Assembly (NCBI GenBank): GCA_038212445.1
Contig: JBBQUM010000011.1
Span: 1 to 64,000, forward strand
Source: TMP-7 sp038212445
Lineage (GTDB): Bacteria; Acidobacteriota; Terriglobia; Bryobacterales; Bryobacteraceae
Direction: 5' to 3'
Length of the DNA: 64,000 nt
The notes beneath the pieces were generated by a model. That model saw only the letters and a program-made list of their open reading frames with translations. It was not told the DNA's origin and ran no database searches. Shown piece by piece: positions 43,146 through 52,155 of the stretch. The position numbers and the translations under genes were made by a program. How positions within the stretch are numbered: the stretch's first letter is position 1; every line of letters starts with the position of its first letter.

Positions 43146-43778
43146 ATGCGTAATTTATCCACGGCCTTCCTCCTGCTCGGCGTCACGGCTATCTCCGCGC
43201 TGGGCCAATACAAAGCAGATTCAGCCGGAACTCCGCCCTCCGACATCCCGGCTGCGTACTCCGCGCTGCTGCAAAAAGACGGCACCAAGATCCTGGACGC
43301 GCAGGGCAAAGCGTTTGTCGAAATCTGGTTGGTGACAGCCGCGCCCAGCGGTCCAAAGACGTCCGAGGAGAACGTCACTCTGACTACCGTCCCTCACGGA
43401 TCGCTGATGGGTGTTCTTCGCTTTCCCATGCAGTGGTACGACCGCCGCGGTCAAACCGTGAAGCCTGGCCTCTACACCGTGCGTTTCAGTATGTTCCCCA
43501 TCAGCGGCGATCATCAGGGCGTCGCGCCTCAGCGGGATTTCTGGGTGCTCACGAAACTTTCTGACGACCCCGATCCCAAGGCCACGCCGAAGTATGAGGA
43601 TCTGATGAAGTGGAGTCAGAAGGCATCGGGTACGCCCCATCCTCTGGTGATGAGCGTCTGGAAAGCGGACGATGCCAAAGCCGACTTCTCGGCTTCTGGC
43701 GAAAGTGACTGGGTGCTTCAGCGCAAAATGGGCGACACCTGGATCGCCATAGTAGTGGTCGGTAAAGCCGCCGCCTAA
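43146..43778 (+). CDS. Secreted protein of unknown function
   Basis: A 210-residue protein with a signal peptide (MRNLSTAFLLLGVTAISALG). I do not recognise a named domain. The mature part contains KPGLYTVRFSMFPISGDHQG and QRDFWVLTKLSDDPDP, a beta-rich pattern reminiscent of the DUF2911 protein two genes upstream but without its signature. It probably acts in the periplasm. It converges on the ABC ATPase gene. Confidence 0.7.
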   Translation: MRNLSTAFLLLGVTAISALGQYKADSAGTPPSDIPAAYSALLQKDGTKILDAQGKAFVEIWLVTAAPSGPKTSEENVTLTTVPHGSLMGVLRFPMQWYDRRGQTVKPGLYTVRFSMFPISGDHQGVAPQRDFWVLTKLSDDPDPKATPKYEDLMKWSQKASGTPHPLVMSVWKADDAKADFSASGESDWVLQRKMGDTWIAIVVVGKAAA

Positions 43779-43811
43779 GCGGTTTGTCCGCTGGTGGGAT
43801 TACCCCGCGCG

Positions 43812-44501
43812 TTACCGGACACCTGCGGGCGCCGGCTCAGGCTTCGTGATCCAGCCGTCGACAATCTCCACCACCCGATGTCCATACGAAGCATTCATCT
43901 CCGAATGCGTCACCTGGATAATGGTGGTGCCTTCGTCGTTGAGTTTCTTAAAGACTTCCATGATTTCCTTCGCCTGGCTCGAATGCAGGTTGCCCGTGGG
44001 TTCATCCGCGAGAATCACCTTGGGACTCGCGACAATGGCCCGCGCAATGCCGACAAGCTGCTGCTGCCCGCCCGAAAGCTGATTCGGAAACAGGTCCTTC
44101 TTGCCGACAATTGCGAAACGATCGAGCACATCGCAGACAATCGCATCGCGCTCGCTTTTCTTGATATTCCGGTACGAAAGGGGGATTTCCAGGTTCTCAT
44201 AGACAGTCAGGGAGTCGAGCAGGTGATAGCTCTGGAAGACAAAGCCGAAATACTTCTTGTAGACCTCTGACCGATCGTTCTTCTTTAACTTGTGGATCGG
44301 ATGATCGAAGAAGAAATACTCGCCGGTCCATGCCGTGTCATGCATGCCCAGAACGTGTAGGAGAGTGCTCTTCCCGGCCCCGGACGGTCCCATGATGGAA
44401 ATGAACTCGCCTTCTTTTACTTCCAGATTGATCCGGCGGAGCACGAAGGTCTTGGTGGGTCCGTGTTCAAAGTACTTCTCGACGTTACGCAAACTGATCA
44501 T
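43812..44501 (-). CDS. LolD/MacB-type ABC transporter ATPase
   Basis: A 229-residue ATPase: Walker A GPSGAGKST, Q-loop FVFQSYHLLDSLTVYENLEI, signature LSGGQQQLVGIARAIV, Walker B VILADEPTGNL, and the switch His in IIQVTHSE. The signature is followed by Leu where Arg is usual (QQQR). It belongs to the subfamily that powers MacB, FtsX and LolCDE permeases. No permease is adjacent, yet the window holds four orphan MacB permeases and two ADOPs, so it may serve one or more of those. It lies 15 bp after the AlkP-like gene. Confidence 0.9.
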   Translation of the reverse strand: MISLRNVEKYFEHGPTKTFVLRRINLEVKEGEFISIMGPSGAGKSTLLHVLGMHDTAWTGEYFFFDHPIHKLKKNDRSEVYKKYFGFVFQSYHLLDSLTVYENLEIPLSYRNIKKSERDAIVCDVLDRFAIVGKKDLFPNQLSGGQQQLVGIARAIVASPKVILADEPTGNLHSSQAKEIMEVFKKLNDEGTTIIQVTHSEMNASYGHRVVEIVDGWITKPEPAPAGVR

Positions 44502-44516
44502 AGTGAGGCCTGTCTT

Positions 44517-46862
44517 TTACGGTAGCAATTCCTGGATGACGCGACCGGGATACGCCCGGACTTGCACGCTGGTGGCCAGCCCGGACACTCTCAGCAGGGT
44601 AGGGAAGAAGCTCATCGAATCATAGGGCCGCTCGATCTGCCGCCCCTGCGGAATGCCGGCGCCGCTCAGCATCAGAGTTGAATTTGTTGACACGCGGAAG
44701 AATGACCCGTGGTTGCCGCCAGGATTGAATCCGCGCACATTGAAATTCCAATGATTCGACGCCAGCACCAATAGATCTGTCGCCACCCTGCCGCGTTTTC
44801 GCTCCTCAAAACGACGCAGCACCGGTTCATCCGGTCCCGCTTCATCCCACAACTTCGACGTTCTTCCAAGACGCGTTGGACCGAAATGCTCCGCCAACCC
44901 GATCACGCCATTTGAGTACATCGTTCGATGAACCGCTGACAGCCACTCCTGATCGGTATGCCACTCGCTGAGCCAGGCGCCGCGCTCTCCCTGGACATCG
45001 AGAGCTGGATCCTCGAAATACTTGAGCGGCAAGTCAGCACCCCACGGCCGCGCGTCAAACGTAATGGCGCCATTGGAATCCTGCGTCAACTTCGCCGCCG
45101 GCTGATACCGGATCGACACCTGCCCCGCGCGTTCGCGCACCAACAGCAGCGCCTCATGCGCATCATCGAAATACAGGAACACGCCATAGTCCGCGCCGGC
45201 ATTCAGCGACGCCAATCCTGCCGGGTCCAACGCCACCGCGATGAAATCCACCGGTCGTGAACTCACACCCTGCTGTACGTTATTACGAGCACGGAGTTCG
45301 GTCAGCGCTTGAAAATAATTGATCCGTACTCCCGGGCCAATAGAGTAATTCTGCAGATCGCAAATTCGGTTGGCATCGCCCATGGCTCGTCGCGGGATCA
45401 GTTGGTCGACTCGAAATTTGGCCGCCTGTAAATCAGACGCTTTGAGGCTCAGCAGGTGCCTCAGGTATTCGACATATCCCCCGTATCCCTCATAATCCCG
45501 CTCCCAGCTGCTCAGTGCCGCCCGCTCACGCTTCGGAGGCTCGTCGAGTTCGAGATCATGCTCCAGGCGGTTGAACTTCTTCTCCTGTGCGTCCACTACC
45601 AGACGCTGCCGCTCGATCCCGCGCTTTAGCGCCGCCCGTTCCTCCTCCACCTCGGTCACAATTCGCGACCACGCGGTACGCTTTGATTCGATCAAGGCAA
45701 GCGCGTCGCGTCCGGCCTGCATATCCTTTGCGGCGGCCCGCTGCAGAAGCTGTTGCAGCCGGTTGAGGTCGCTGTTTCGCAGGTGGATTGAGGCTCGCTC
45801 ATTCCCATCCAAGTCGAGTAGGGCCGTCGGGTAATTCGCCGCCTGACCGGCCAGGTAAAGCGATTCGCTGCTCGCGCTCGACACTTCAGTCACAAACGGA
45901 TCCAGCGCGCGGAGCTTGTACTCCGTCATCGGATGGCGGTTGAGAACGACGTGATGGCCTCCGCCCTTCGCTGAGTTGAAGAACTGCACCAGGTTGTAGC
46001 CTTGGCTGTAGACGTCCGCGTCGGAGTTCATGCCATGGTCCGACACGAGCACCAGAATCGTGTCCTTCGCCCGCGGACTTGCTTCAATGGCCGTGTACAA
46101 GCGGCCCACGAGCGCATCCAGCTTGCGCAGCACTCCCACCAGGCTAGCCTCGTCGTTCGCCAGGTGGACGACGTGATCGTAGTCGATGAAATAGTAGTCG
46201 AGGTAGTTGTCGGTTGCGCCGGCGATTCCCTGCATCACCTCGCGCTCCACCTGCTCGGTGACTGCCGGCGTAAACTCGAATCCTGTCTGCCACTCGTCGA
46301 AAAGTTCTCGCGGCGTTCGGGAAGTGATGCGCTTCACGGCGCCCTGCCCAAGGATGCGCCAGTGCACGCCGCGCTGAAAAAGTTGGTTGCTCTGGTAACG
46401 CTCCTCAGGGGGAAATCGATCGACGAGCAACGAATGTCCCGTCTCGTCCAGCACTTCAGGACCAGGCATGTCCGCGCGAGTGCTGCGAGCATTCGCCAAG
46501 TAGAAAGGGAAGAAGTTCAGGTAGTCGTAGACTCTTAGCGTAAAGCGGTCGTACTCGACGTTGCCCTTAATTACCAGGTGTTCGCCTGTATCGAGCATCG
46601 ACCATGCCGGCGCCGACAGACTGATGCCTCGCGTGTAGAAATTGCGGACCCACGAGCCGTTGCGGCGGAAGACGTGATCCACCCACGGCAGCACGCTTCT
46701 GCCCGTATTGGGATCGGTGGCCCGCGCCCAACGGTCCAGCACCTCCGCAGGCAAGCCATCCGCTTTAATAACTACCAGCCGCCGCGGTGCCGCTTGAGCC
46801 GTGAGAATACTGGCCGCGCACAGCGCAAGCCCGAGCCAACTGCCGCGATTATTGCGCTGCAC
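44517..46862 (-). CDS. Secreted alkaline-phosphatase-superfamily protein
   Basis: A 781-residue protein with a signal peptide (about 1-24, ending TAQA). The AlkP-superfamily core shows RLVVIKADGLP (first metal Asp), nucleophile region GISLSAPAWSMLDTGEH, IDYDHVVHLAND, VSDHGMNSDAD and a late His in NPGGNHGSFFR. A long charged helical insertion (about 365-480) with many Glu, Arg and Leu separates the halves and may form a coiled coil. It is likely a periplasmic phosphodiesterase/pyrophosphatase-type enzyme of unknown substrate. Its start overlaps the preceding gene by 14 bp. Confidence 0.8.
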   Translation of the reverse strand: MQRNNRGSWLGLALCAASILTAQAAPRRLVVIKADGLPAEVLDRWARATDPNTGRSVLPWVDHVFRRNGSWVRNFYTRGISLSAPAWSMLDTGEHLVIKGNVEYDRFTLRVYDYLNFFPFYLANARSTRADMPGPEVLDETGHSLLVDRFPPEERYQSNQLFQRGVHWRILGQGAVKRITSRTPRELFDEWQTGFEFTPAVTEQVEREVMQGIAGATDNYLDYYFIDYDHVVHLANDEASLVGVLRKLDALVGRLYTAIEASPRAKDTILVLVSDHGMNSDADVYSQGYNLVQFFNSAKGGGHHVVLNRHPMTEYKLRALDPFVTEVSSASSESLYLAGQAANYPTALLDLDGNERASIHLRNSDLNRLQQLLQRAAAKDMQAGRDALALIESKRTAWSRIVTEVEEERAALKRGIERQRLVVDAQEKKFNRLEHDLELDEPPKRERAALSSWERDYEGYGGYVEYLRHLLSLKASDLQAAKFRVDQLIPRRAMGDANRICDLQNYSIGPGVRINYFQALTELRARNNVQQGVSSRPVDFIAVALDPAGLASLNAGADYGVFLYFDDAHEALLLVRERAGQVSIRYQPAAKLTQDSNGAITFDARPWGADLPLKYFEDPALDVQGERGAWLSEWHTDQEWLSAVHRTMYSNGVIGLAEHFGPTRLGRTSKLWDEAGPDEPVLRRFEERKRGRVATDLLVLASNHWNFNVRGFNPGGNHGSFFRVSTNSTLMLSGAGIPQGRQIERPYDSMSFFPTLLRVSGLATSVQVRAYPGRVIQELLP

Positions 46863-48501
46863 CGGCAGACGTAACCACTGTGGGACGAGGCGGTAGCACA
46901 GCCAGCACCGGCTGTAGCCTCTCTTGATAAGAATCGCGGCGGATCCGGTTTACCTCGGCGAGACGTTCCGGCGTCAACTCATCGTGGTGCCGGTAGATCC
47001 CGAAGGTCGCGATGGTGGCGGCGCGCAGACCCGCGCGTGCACTGCCCGAGTGGAGTTCGTTTCGGATCTCCCGCTCGCGTCCTTCGGCAAGCTTACGGGC
47101 GAGGCTTCCGTTGGTCTCGCCGGCCAGCGCGCGGTACTGCGACTCCGCAATCTTCACCTCACGTCCGATGCCTTCCTCAAACGGATTCCATCCCAGCCGG
47201 TCAATGTTCCGTACCAGTTCATGATGTAGCGGCTCCGGAAGCCCGCGGTCCATTAGCAGTCCCTGGCGCAACTGCATGTACGCGTTCACTCGTGCCTCGC
47301 GACTCACCGGAGCGCCCCACCGGCCGCGAACCAAAAACACCACCTGCTTGGTGGCCATATACGGCAGATTGCCCCAACCGGTGAATCCCAGGACACCCGT
47401 AGCCACGTCGTCGCTGAAACGCAGCGCCATCTCGCGCCGCTTCAATTTGCCCGGGCGGCGGAAGTCGATCATGAGCAGTGGAGCTTTGGGATGGTCAAGA
47501 GCGTACAACCCAAGCGGGATCATTCTCACCGGATGCGCTCCCGCCTCGCCCGATTCCTCCCGGCTGCCGTAGTTGTCGAAATACCAGGTCTCCGAGTAGC
47601 CCTGCCAGTCGCGAATTCGCGCATCGCTAAACGGATCGCCGATTCCAAGGAAGCGGCTGTCAAAAGCATGCTTCGGCTCATCTGCACGAACCCAGAGCAG
47701 CGCGAAGTTCGTGTCCTCCGACCCGATCCGCAGCGGCTGGAATTCCAAACCGTTCTGGTCCGCGCGCTGTCTCAATAGTTCCCAGTTGTGCCCCAGATTC
47801 ATGGCCGATGCGTTCCGCCGCTTGATCCACGCAGATGGGGCCGCGCTCTCGCTCACCAGTCCGCCCAGGATGCGCGTTGAAAGCACCAGACGTCCTTGGA
47901 TTCGGGCCAGGTCTTCTTCTCCAAACCCGCCTGCTTCCGGCGGCGCCGACCGCAGCACTTCGAGCGCGCGGTAGACATTCATGTCGCGGTACTCGCTAGT
48001 CCGGCCGCGATACGCCCGGCTCGAGGCCCTGTAGGGGATGCCAAGTGGGTCCAGATAACTCGACTGCAAAGCTGCGCCAGCGATCTTCGGAATGGTTCCA
48101 TTGCTCGGTGCTGCCATGTCGATCAGCGGCGCCGGCATGGGATGCCGACGGCGGTCACCTCCAGCACGGCGGTAAAGGAACGGCACGGCTGCCGAAAAAC
48201 GCTGCCAGAGCGTCGGCCTCGCGAACCCAAAGGCGTAAACGTAGCGCGCACGGTCGTTAGCCGGATCTCCATCGCCCATCGTGTCTTCGAGAATACTCAC
48301 CAGGGGAATCTCCAGACCGTTCGCATGATGGTCCGGGAGACGACGGAAATAGGTACGCAACTCACCGCCACCCGCCACTGGCAGCCGCTCGATTCGCAAT
48401 AGAGGGCTGGCGATTACTGGATCCGGCGACGACGGCCCAGTTGCGGCCAGCATTGGTAACATTATGTAAAAAAACAACATGCAGCCCAGACAGCCCTTCA
48501 T
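46849..48501 (-). CDS. Large secreted protein of unknown function
   Basis: A 550-residue protein with an N-terminal hydrophobic segment (KGCLGCMLFFYIMLPMLAA) that should act as signal or anchor. I recognise no catalytic domain. Visible features are a Trp/Tyr-rich middle (QGYSETWYFDNYGSR) and a Glu/Arg-rich C-terminus. ATG 48501 is chosen because AGAGG stands 5 bases before it; the frame is open to 48594. It overlaps the AlkP-like gene by 14 bp, so the two products may act together in the periplasm. Confidence 0.7.
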   Translation of the reverse strand: MKGCLGCMLFFYIMLPMLAATGPSSPDPVIASPLLRIERLPVAGGGELRTYFRRLPDHHANGLEIPLVSILEDTMGDGDPANDRARYVYAFGFARPTLWQRFSAAVPFLYRRAGGDRRRHPMPAPLIDMAAPSNGTIPKIAGAALQSSYLDPLGIPYRASSRAYRGRTSEYRDMNVYRALEVLRSAPPEAGGFGEEDLARIQGRLVLSTRILGGLVSESAAPSAWIKRRNASAMNLGHNWELLRQRADQNGLEFQPLRIGSEDTNFALLWVRADEPKHAFDSRFLGIGDPFSDARIRDWQGYSETWYFDNYGSREESGEAGAHPVRMIPLGLYALDHPKAPLLMIDFRRPGKLKRREMALRFSDDVATGVLGFTGWGNLPYMATKQVVFLVRGRWGAPVSREARVNAYMQLRQGLLMDRGLPEPLHHELVRNIDRLGWNPFEEGIGREVKIAESQYRALAGETNGSLARKLAEGREREIRNELHSGSARAGLRAATIATFGIYRHHDELTPERLAEVNRIRRDSYQERLQPVLAVLPPRPTVVTSAGAAQ

Positions 48502-48604
48502 TATTCCTCTACATCGGCGCGAAGGCGACGCGCTGTTAGTTGTATGACGTTTGACGAAGCTCGACGCCTCAGCTTTTATCTGCCTGGCAAACACTAAATT
48601 ATAC

Positions 48605-48633
48605 TTGACATGTAAACGCGCAGATTTTATACT
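48605..48633 (+). promoter_or_regulatory. Consensus sigma-70 promoter of hsp20
   Basis: A perfect TTGACA (48605-48610), a 17-bp spacer and TATACT (48628-48633) precede the hsp20 gene. GGAGG follows at 48644-48648, but it is 14 nt from the ATG, longer than usual. No CIRCE-type inverted repeat is seen nearby. The promoter looks strong and housekeeping-type. Confidence 0.85.
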
Positions 48634-48662
48634 GACAGAAGATGGAGGTTTGCTAAAGACAT

Positions 48663-49103
48663 ATGACTCTGACTAACTACAAGAACCCGTTCGGAATCGA
48701 CGATTTCCCGGCCGGATTGCGACTCTTCGAGGACTCCGTGAACCGCCTGCTATCCCAGCAGCCGGCAGCACGCCCCTGGACACCTTCGGTAGATATCTTC
48801 GAGACCGAGAATGAACTCGTCCTCAAAGCCGATGTCCCCGGCATCGAGCTCAAGGATGTCGATATCCAGATCGAAAACGGCACCCTGTCGCTTCGCGGCG
48901 AACGTAAGTTTCTGAATGAGACTAAGGACGGCGGATTCCACCGCGTCGAACGCGGCTACGGCAATTTCGCCCGATACTTCGCGCTCCCGGAGACCGTGGA
49001 TCCCGAAAAGGTGAAGGCCGAGTACAAGAATGGCGTGCTGACGGTCACATTGCCCAAGAAGGAAGTCGCCAAGCCGCGTCAGATCAAAGTGGACATTGTT
49101 TAA
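48663..49103 (+). CDS. Small heat shock protein (Hsp20/alpha-crystallin family)
   Basis: A 146-residue chaperone. The alpha-crystallin domain (about 40-135) has PSVDIFETENELVLKADVPG, the GTLSLRGERK strand, and YKNGVLTVTLPKKEVAKPRQ. The C-terminal IKV can act as the I-x-V anchor in oligomers. It binds unfolded proteins without ATP. It stands alone under a near-consensus promoter and converges on a GNAT gene with overlapping ends. Confidence 0.95.
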   Translation: MTLTNYKNPFGIDDFPAGLRLFEDSVNRLLSQQPAARPWTPSVDIFETENELVLKADVPGIELKDVDIQIENGTLSLRGERKFLNETKDGGFHRVERGYGNFARYFALPETVDPEKVKAEYKNGVLTVTLPKKEVAKPRQIKVDIV

Positions 49104-49633
49104 CTGCCGGCGATCTCAACGGGGCGGGACGTTGCTCCCGCCCCGAGTTGTCTCTGCATGAGGACGCTGTCCACCCAGCGTTCGAACTTGTAGCCGGCAT
49201 TGGCCAGCATTCCAGCGTCTGAGAATCCCAATGAACGGTGCAATCCAATGGACGCACGGTTGTCACTGCCGCCAATCACGGCCACCATCTGCCGGTAGCC
49301 CTGGCTCTCACATAGCTCAATCACCGCTGTCAGCAGCACCCGCCCGATGCCTCTTCCCGTATAGCCAGGATTCAAATAGATCGAGTCTTCAACCGTAAAT
49401 CGATACGCCGCGCGAGGACGATAAGGCGTCGCATAAGCGTAGCCTGCCACCACTCCGTCCACTTCCGCTACCAGAAAGGGCAATGACCGGTCGAGGATCG
49501 CTCGCCGCCTGTTAGTCATCTCCGCCAGGTTGGGCGCCTCAATCTCGAAGGTGGAGGTGGTGTTCTCTACGTAATGCGCGTAAATCCGCGTGATCGCGTC
49601 GGTATCCGTATCCGCTGACGGGCGTACATGCAT
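49100..49633 (-). CDS. GNAT acetyltransferase, phosphinothricin-acetyltransferase-like
   Basis: A 177-residue N-acetyltransferase. The acetyl-CoA binding motif is in IYLNPGYTGRGIGRVLL, the N-terminal part MHVRPSADTDTDAITRIYAH and YVENTTSTFEIEAP is typical of the PAT/MNAT group, and SIGLHRSLGFSDAGML is the usual ending motif. Relatives acetylate methionine sulfone, methionine sulfoximine or phosphinothricin. It is divergent from htpX, with starts 23 bp apart. Confidence 0.88.
   Translation of the reverse strand: MHVRPSADTDTDAITRIYAHYVENTTSTFEIEAPNLAEMTNRRRAILDRSLPFLVAEVDGVVAGYAYATPYRPRAAYRFTVEDSIYLNPGYTGRGIGRVLLTAVIELCESQGYRQMVAVIGGSDNRASIGLHRSLGFSDAGMLANAGYKFERWVDSVLMQRQLGAGATSRPVEIAGS
49120..49145. 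terminator. Strong hairpin between convergent hsp20 and GNAT genes
   Basis: A 10-bp perfect GC-rich stem (49120-49129 with 49136-49145) closes a 6-nt loop, 17 bp after the hsp20 stop and inside the last codons of the GNAT gene. On the plus strand it is followed by GTTGTCTCTG, only moderately T-rich. It probably helps end the hsp20 transcript; the lack of a clean T-run keeps confidence moderate. Confidence 0.5.
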
Positions 49634-49656
49634 CTAACAAGTTAGGATAACCATAT

Positions 49657-50511
49657 ATGAACGGGATCAAGACTGCTGCTCTTTTAGGGTTGATGAGCGC
49701 GGTCCTTATAGTCTGCGGTGGAGCAATCGGCGGCCGGAATGGCCTACAGTACGCTCTCATCATCGCTGTGGCAATGAACTTCATCAGCTACTTTTTCTCC
49801 GAGAAGATCGCGCTGATGTCTTACTCAGCCCAGGCGGTCACCTCATCCGAAAATCCGGAAATTTACAATCGCGTCTACCCGATCGTCCAGAATCTTGCGC
49901 AAAAAATGCAGATTCCGGTACCGAAGCTCTGGCTCATTCCACAGGACTCGCCGAACGCGTTCGCCACCGGCCGCAATCCATCTCACGCGTCGGTAGCCTT
50001 CACTTACGGCATCCTCCAGTTGATGAGCGACCGAGAACTCGAAGCCGTGATCGCGCACGAGTTGGGACACGTCCAGCACCGCGATATTCTCATCAGTTCC
50101 ATTGCCGCTACACTCGCCGCCGCCATCACGCGGCTCGCCTACATGGCGATGTTCTTCGGCGGAGGACGCCGTGACGATCGTGAAGGCGGCGGGGGTGCGC
50201 TTGGCGGCATTCTCATGCTCGTCCTCGGTCCCGTGGCCGCAATGCTGATCCAGATGGCCATCTCTCGCAGCCGTGAGTTTTCGGCCGACGAAGCGTCCGC
50301 CAAATACACCGGCAATCCCGACTACCTGATCAGCGCGCTACAGAAACTGGAGTCCTGGTCAAAGCGGGTGCCGATGGACGCCGATCCAGCCACTCAGCAT
50401 ATGTTCATCATCAAGCCGTTTTCCACCGGCATGCTGGCAAACCTGTTCTCCACTCATCCCTCCACCGAGGCCCGGGTGGCGCGCCTGGAGGCATTGAGAT
50501 CGGGCCGCTAG
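49657..50511 (+). CDS. htpX: HtpX-like membrane zinc metalloprotease
   Basis: A 284-residue M48 peptidase: two N-terminal membrane helices, zinc motif HELGHVQHRD, two further helices (about 150-200) separated by a Gly-rich loop (GGGRRDDREGGGGALGG), and the third ligand Glu in SREFSADEASA. HtpX degrades damaged membrane proteins on the cytoplasmic side of the inner membrane. Its C-terminus overlaps the likely true start of the next gene. Confidence 0.93.
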   Translation: MNGIKTAALLGLMSAVLIVCGGAIGGRNGLQYALIIAVAMNFISYFFSEKIALMSYSAQAVTSSENPEIYNRVYPIVQNLAQKMQIPVPKLWLIPQDSPNAFATGRNPSHASVAFTYGILQLMSDRELEAVIAHELGHVQHRDILISSIAATLAAAITRLAYMAMFFGGGRRDDREGGGGALGGILMLVLGPVAAMLIQMAISRSREFSADEASAKYTGNPDYLISALQKLESWSKRVPMDADPATQHMFIIKPFSTGMLANLFSTHPSTEARVARLEALRSGR

Positions 50512-50540
50512 CAGAAGTTCGCGTAACGCGAAAGGGTGCT

Positions 50541-51665
50541 TTGCGTTGGGAGAGCGGGCATCCCTGGATTTTCATATCGGACGTCGCCGATCGCGGTGCT
50601 GCCGAGCCTGGCGCAGCCGTCCGCGTTCTCGATCCCAAAGGGCGCTTCCTCGGTGTCGCTCACTGGAGTTCGACTTCCCAGATTTCGCTGCGCCAGCTGA
50701 CCCGCCGCCCGGCTACCATCGACTCCGGCTTCTTCTGCACTCGCCTTAAGGCTGCCGGCGACCACAGAGCGCGTGTGGTCTCAGATTCCAACGCCTTCCG
50801 TCTTGTATTCAGCGAAGCCGATCAGCTGCCCGGTCTGATCATCGATCGCTACGGTGACCATTTTGTCGTCCAACTGCTCAACCAGGGCATGAACCGGTCA
50901 AGCGACCTGATCGTCCAGGCGCTCCAGGAGCTCTATTCACCCGCATCCATCATCCTGCGCAACGACGCGTCCGTTCGAAAACTCGAAGGACTGCCTTCCG
51001 AGATCCGGACCGTTACCGGTGAGACGCCCGCGCGCGTCGCAATCCATATGAACGGCATCACTCTCGAGGCCGATCTACTCCACGGACAAAAGACCGGCGT
51101 CTACCTGGATCAGCGGGAGAACTACGCGGCGGCGGCACGCCATGCGCGAGGCCGTGCCCTCGACTGTTTCACCTCGACGGGCGGCTTTGCTCTGCATCTC
51201 TCGCGAACCTGCGAGTCAGTGGTGGCGCTCGACTCCTCCACCGCCGCAGTTGACTCGGCCCGCCACAACGCCTCGTTGAACGGGGCAGGGAACATCGATT
51301 TCCGCGAAGCCGATGTTTTCAACTTCCTTGCCGGCGAGAACCAGAAGTATTCCACCATCGTTCTTGACCCGCCCGCCTTCGCCAAGTCCCGCTCGGCGGT
51401 GGAGGGCGCGGCTCGCGGATACAAAGAGATTAATCTGCGGGCGCTGCGTTTACTCGAACCCGGAGGCGTTTTGGTCACCTGCTCGTGCTCGCATCATATG
51501 AGCGAGGCCGCTCTGCTCGACGTGCTCGCGTCCGCGGCGCTTGATGCGGGCGTCACCCTGCGCATCCTCGAAAGGCGCACGCAGGCATCCGACCACCCCA
51601 TCCTGCTCACTGTTCCGGAAACGCTCTACCTCAAGTGCTTGATCGTCGAGGTCCTCGCAGCCTAA
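50541..51665 (+). CDS. RlmI-like 23S rRNA (cytosine-C5) methyltransferase
   Basis: A protein of at least 374 residues with an N-terminal PUA domain, an EEHE-like linker and a Rossmann methyltransferase domain. Markers are HPWIFISDVADRG, GVYLDQRENYAAAARHA, ALDCFTSTGGFALHLS, IVLDPPAFAKS and VTCSCSHHMS. The first ordinary start is TTG 50541, but family-like sequence (PLAEVRVTRKGALRWESGHP) extends upstream in the same frame. The only candidates there are ATT 50493 or ATC 50499, inside htpX. The real N-terminus is thus uncertain by up to 16 residues. Confidence 0.87.
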   Translation: MRWESGHPWIFISDVADRGAAEPGAAVRVLDPKGRFLGVAHWSSTSQISLRQLTRRPATIDSGFFCTRLKAAGDHRARVVSDSNAFRLVFSEADQLPGLIIDRYGDHFVVQLLNQGMNRSSDLIVQALQELYSPASIILRNDASVRKLEGLPSEIRTVTGETPARVAIHMNGITLEADLLHGQKTGVYLDQRENYAAAARHARGRALDCFTSTGGFALHLSRTCESVVALDSSTAAVDSARHNASLNGAGNIDFREADVFNFLAGENQKYSTIVLDPPAFAKSRSAVEGAARGYKEINLRALRLLEPGGVLVTCSCSHHMSEAALLDVLASAALDAGVTLRILERRTQASDHPILLTVPETLYLKCLIVEVLAA

Positions 51666-51730
51666 AGCTTCCGGCACCGCCTTGCGATGCCGCGAGTTTC
51701 GCAATAGAGTGCGGTTGAGGTCAACTTTCC

Positions 51731-52150
51731 GTGGAACCGAATGCCTTCATAGGCAAGCTCGAACAACCCAGTGAATTAGAATTGAAGACCGCCATCGGCG
51801 CCACCGCCGGCTATTGGAACCAACTTCTTGAAGATCTCGATGTCGAGGGGCTGATCACCAGTCGCGAGTGGCACTCCTACTCGCCGAAGGCAGGCTGGTC
51901 GCTTCGCCTCAAACTCAAGAAGCGAACAATCCTCTACATGGGGCCCTATTCGGATGGATTTCGAGTAGCGCTCATCTTTGGCGAGAAGGCACTCGATGCA
52001 ATTCGGAAGAGTAAATTCCCAGTCCGCATTCTGACGTTGATTGACGAGGCGCCAAAGTACGCCGAGGGCACTGGCATTCGCCTGGACGTCAAGAAGGCCG
52101 CCGACCTCCCGATCATCAAGAGACTCGCGGCAATCAAGGTGGCGAACTAG
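51731..52150 (+). CDS. DUF3788 protein
   Basis: A 139-residue soluble protein starting at GTG. It matches my memory of DUF3788: W.....SREWHSYSPKAGWSLRLKLKKR, ILYMGPYSDGFRVALIFGEKA, and KYAEGTGIRLDV. It resembles YdhG/YjbR-like small domains with a conserved Lys-rich strand. Function unknown. It converges on the metallophosphoesterase gene with a 5-bp gap. Confidence 0.78.
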   Translation: MEPNAFIGKLEQPSELELKTAIGATAGYWNQLLEDLDVEGLITSREWHSYSPKAGWSLRLKLKKRTILYMGPYSDGFRVALIFGEKALDAIRKSKFPVRILTLIDEAPKYAEGTGIRLDVKKAADLPIIKRLAAIKVAN

Positions 52151-52155
52151 CACTG

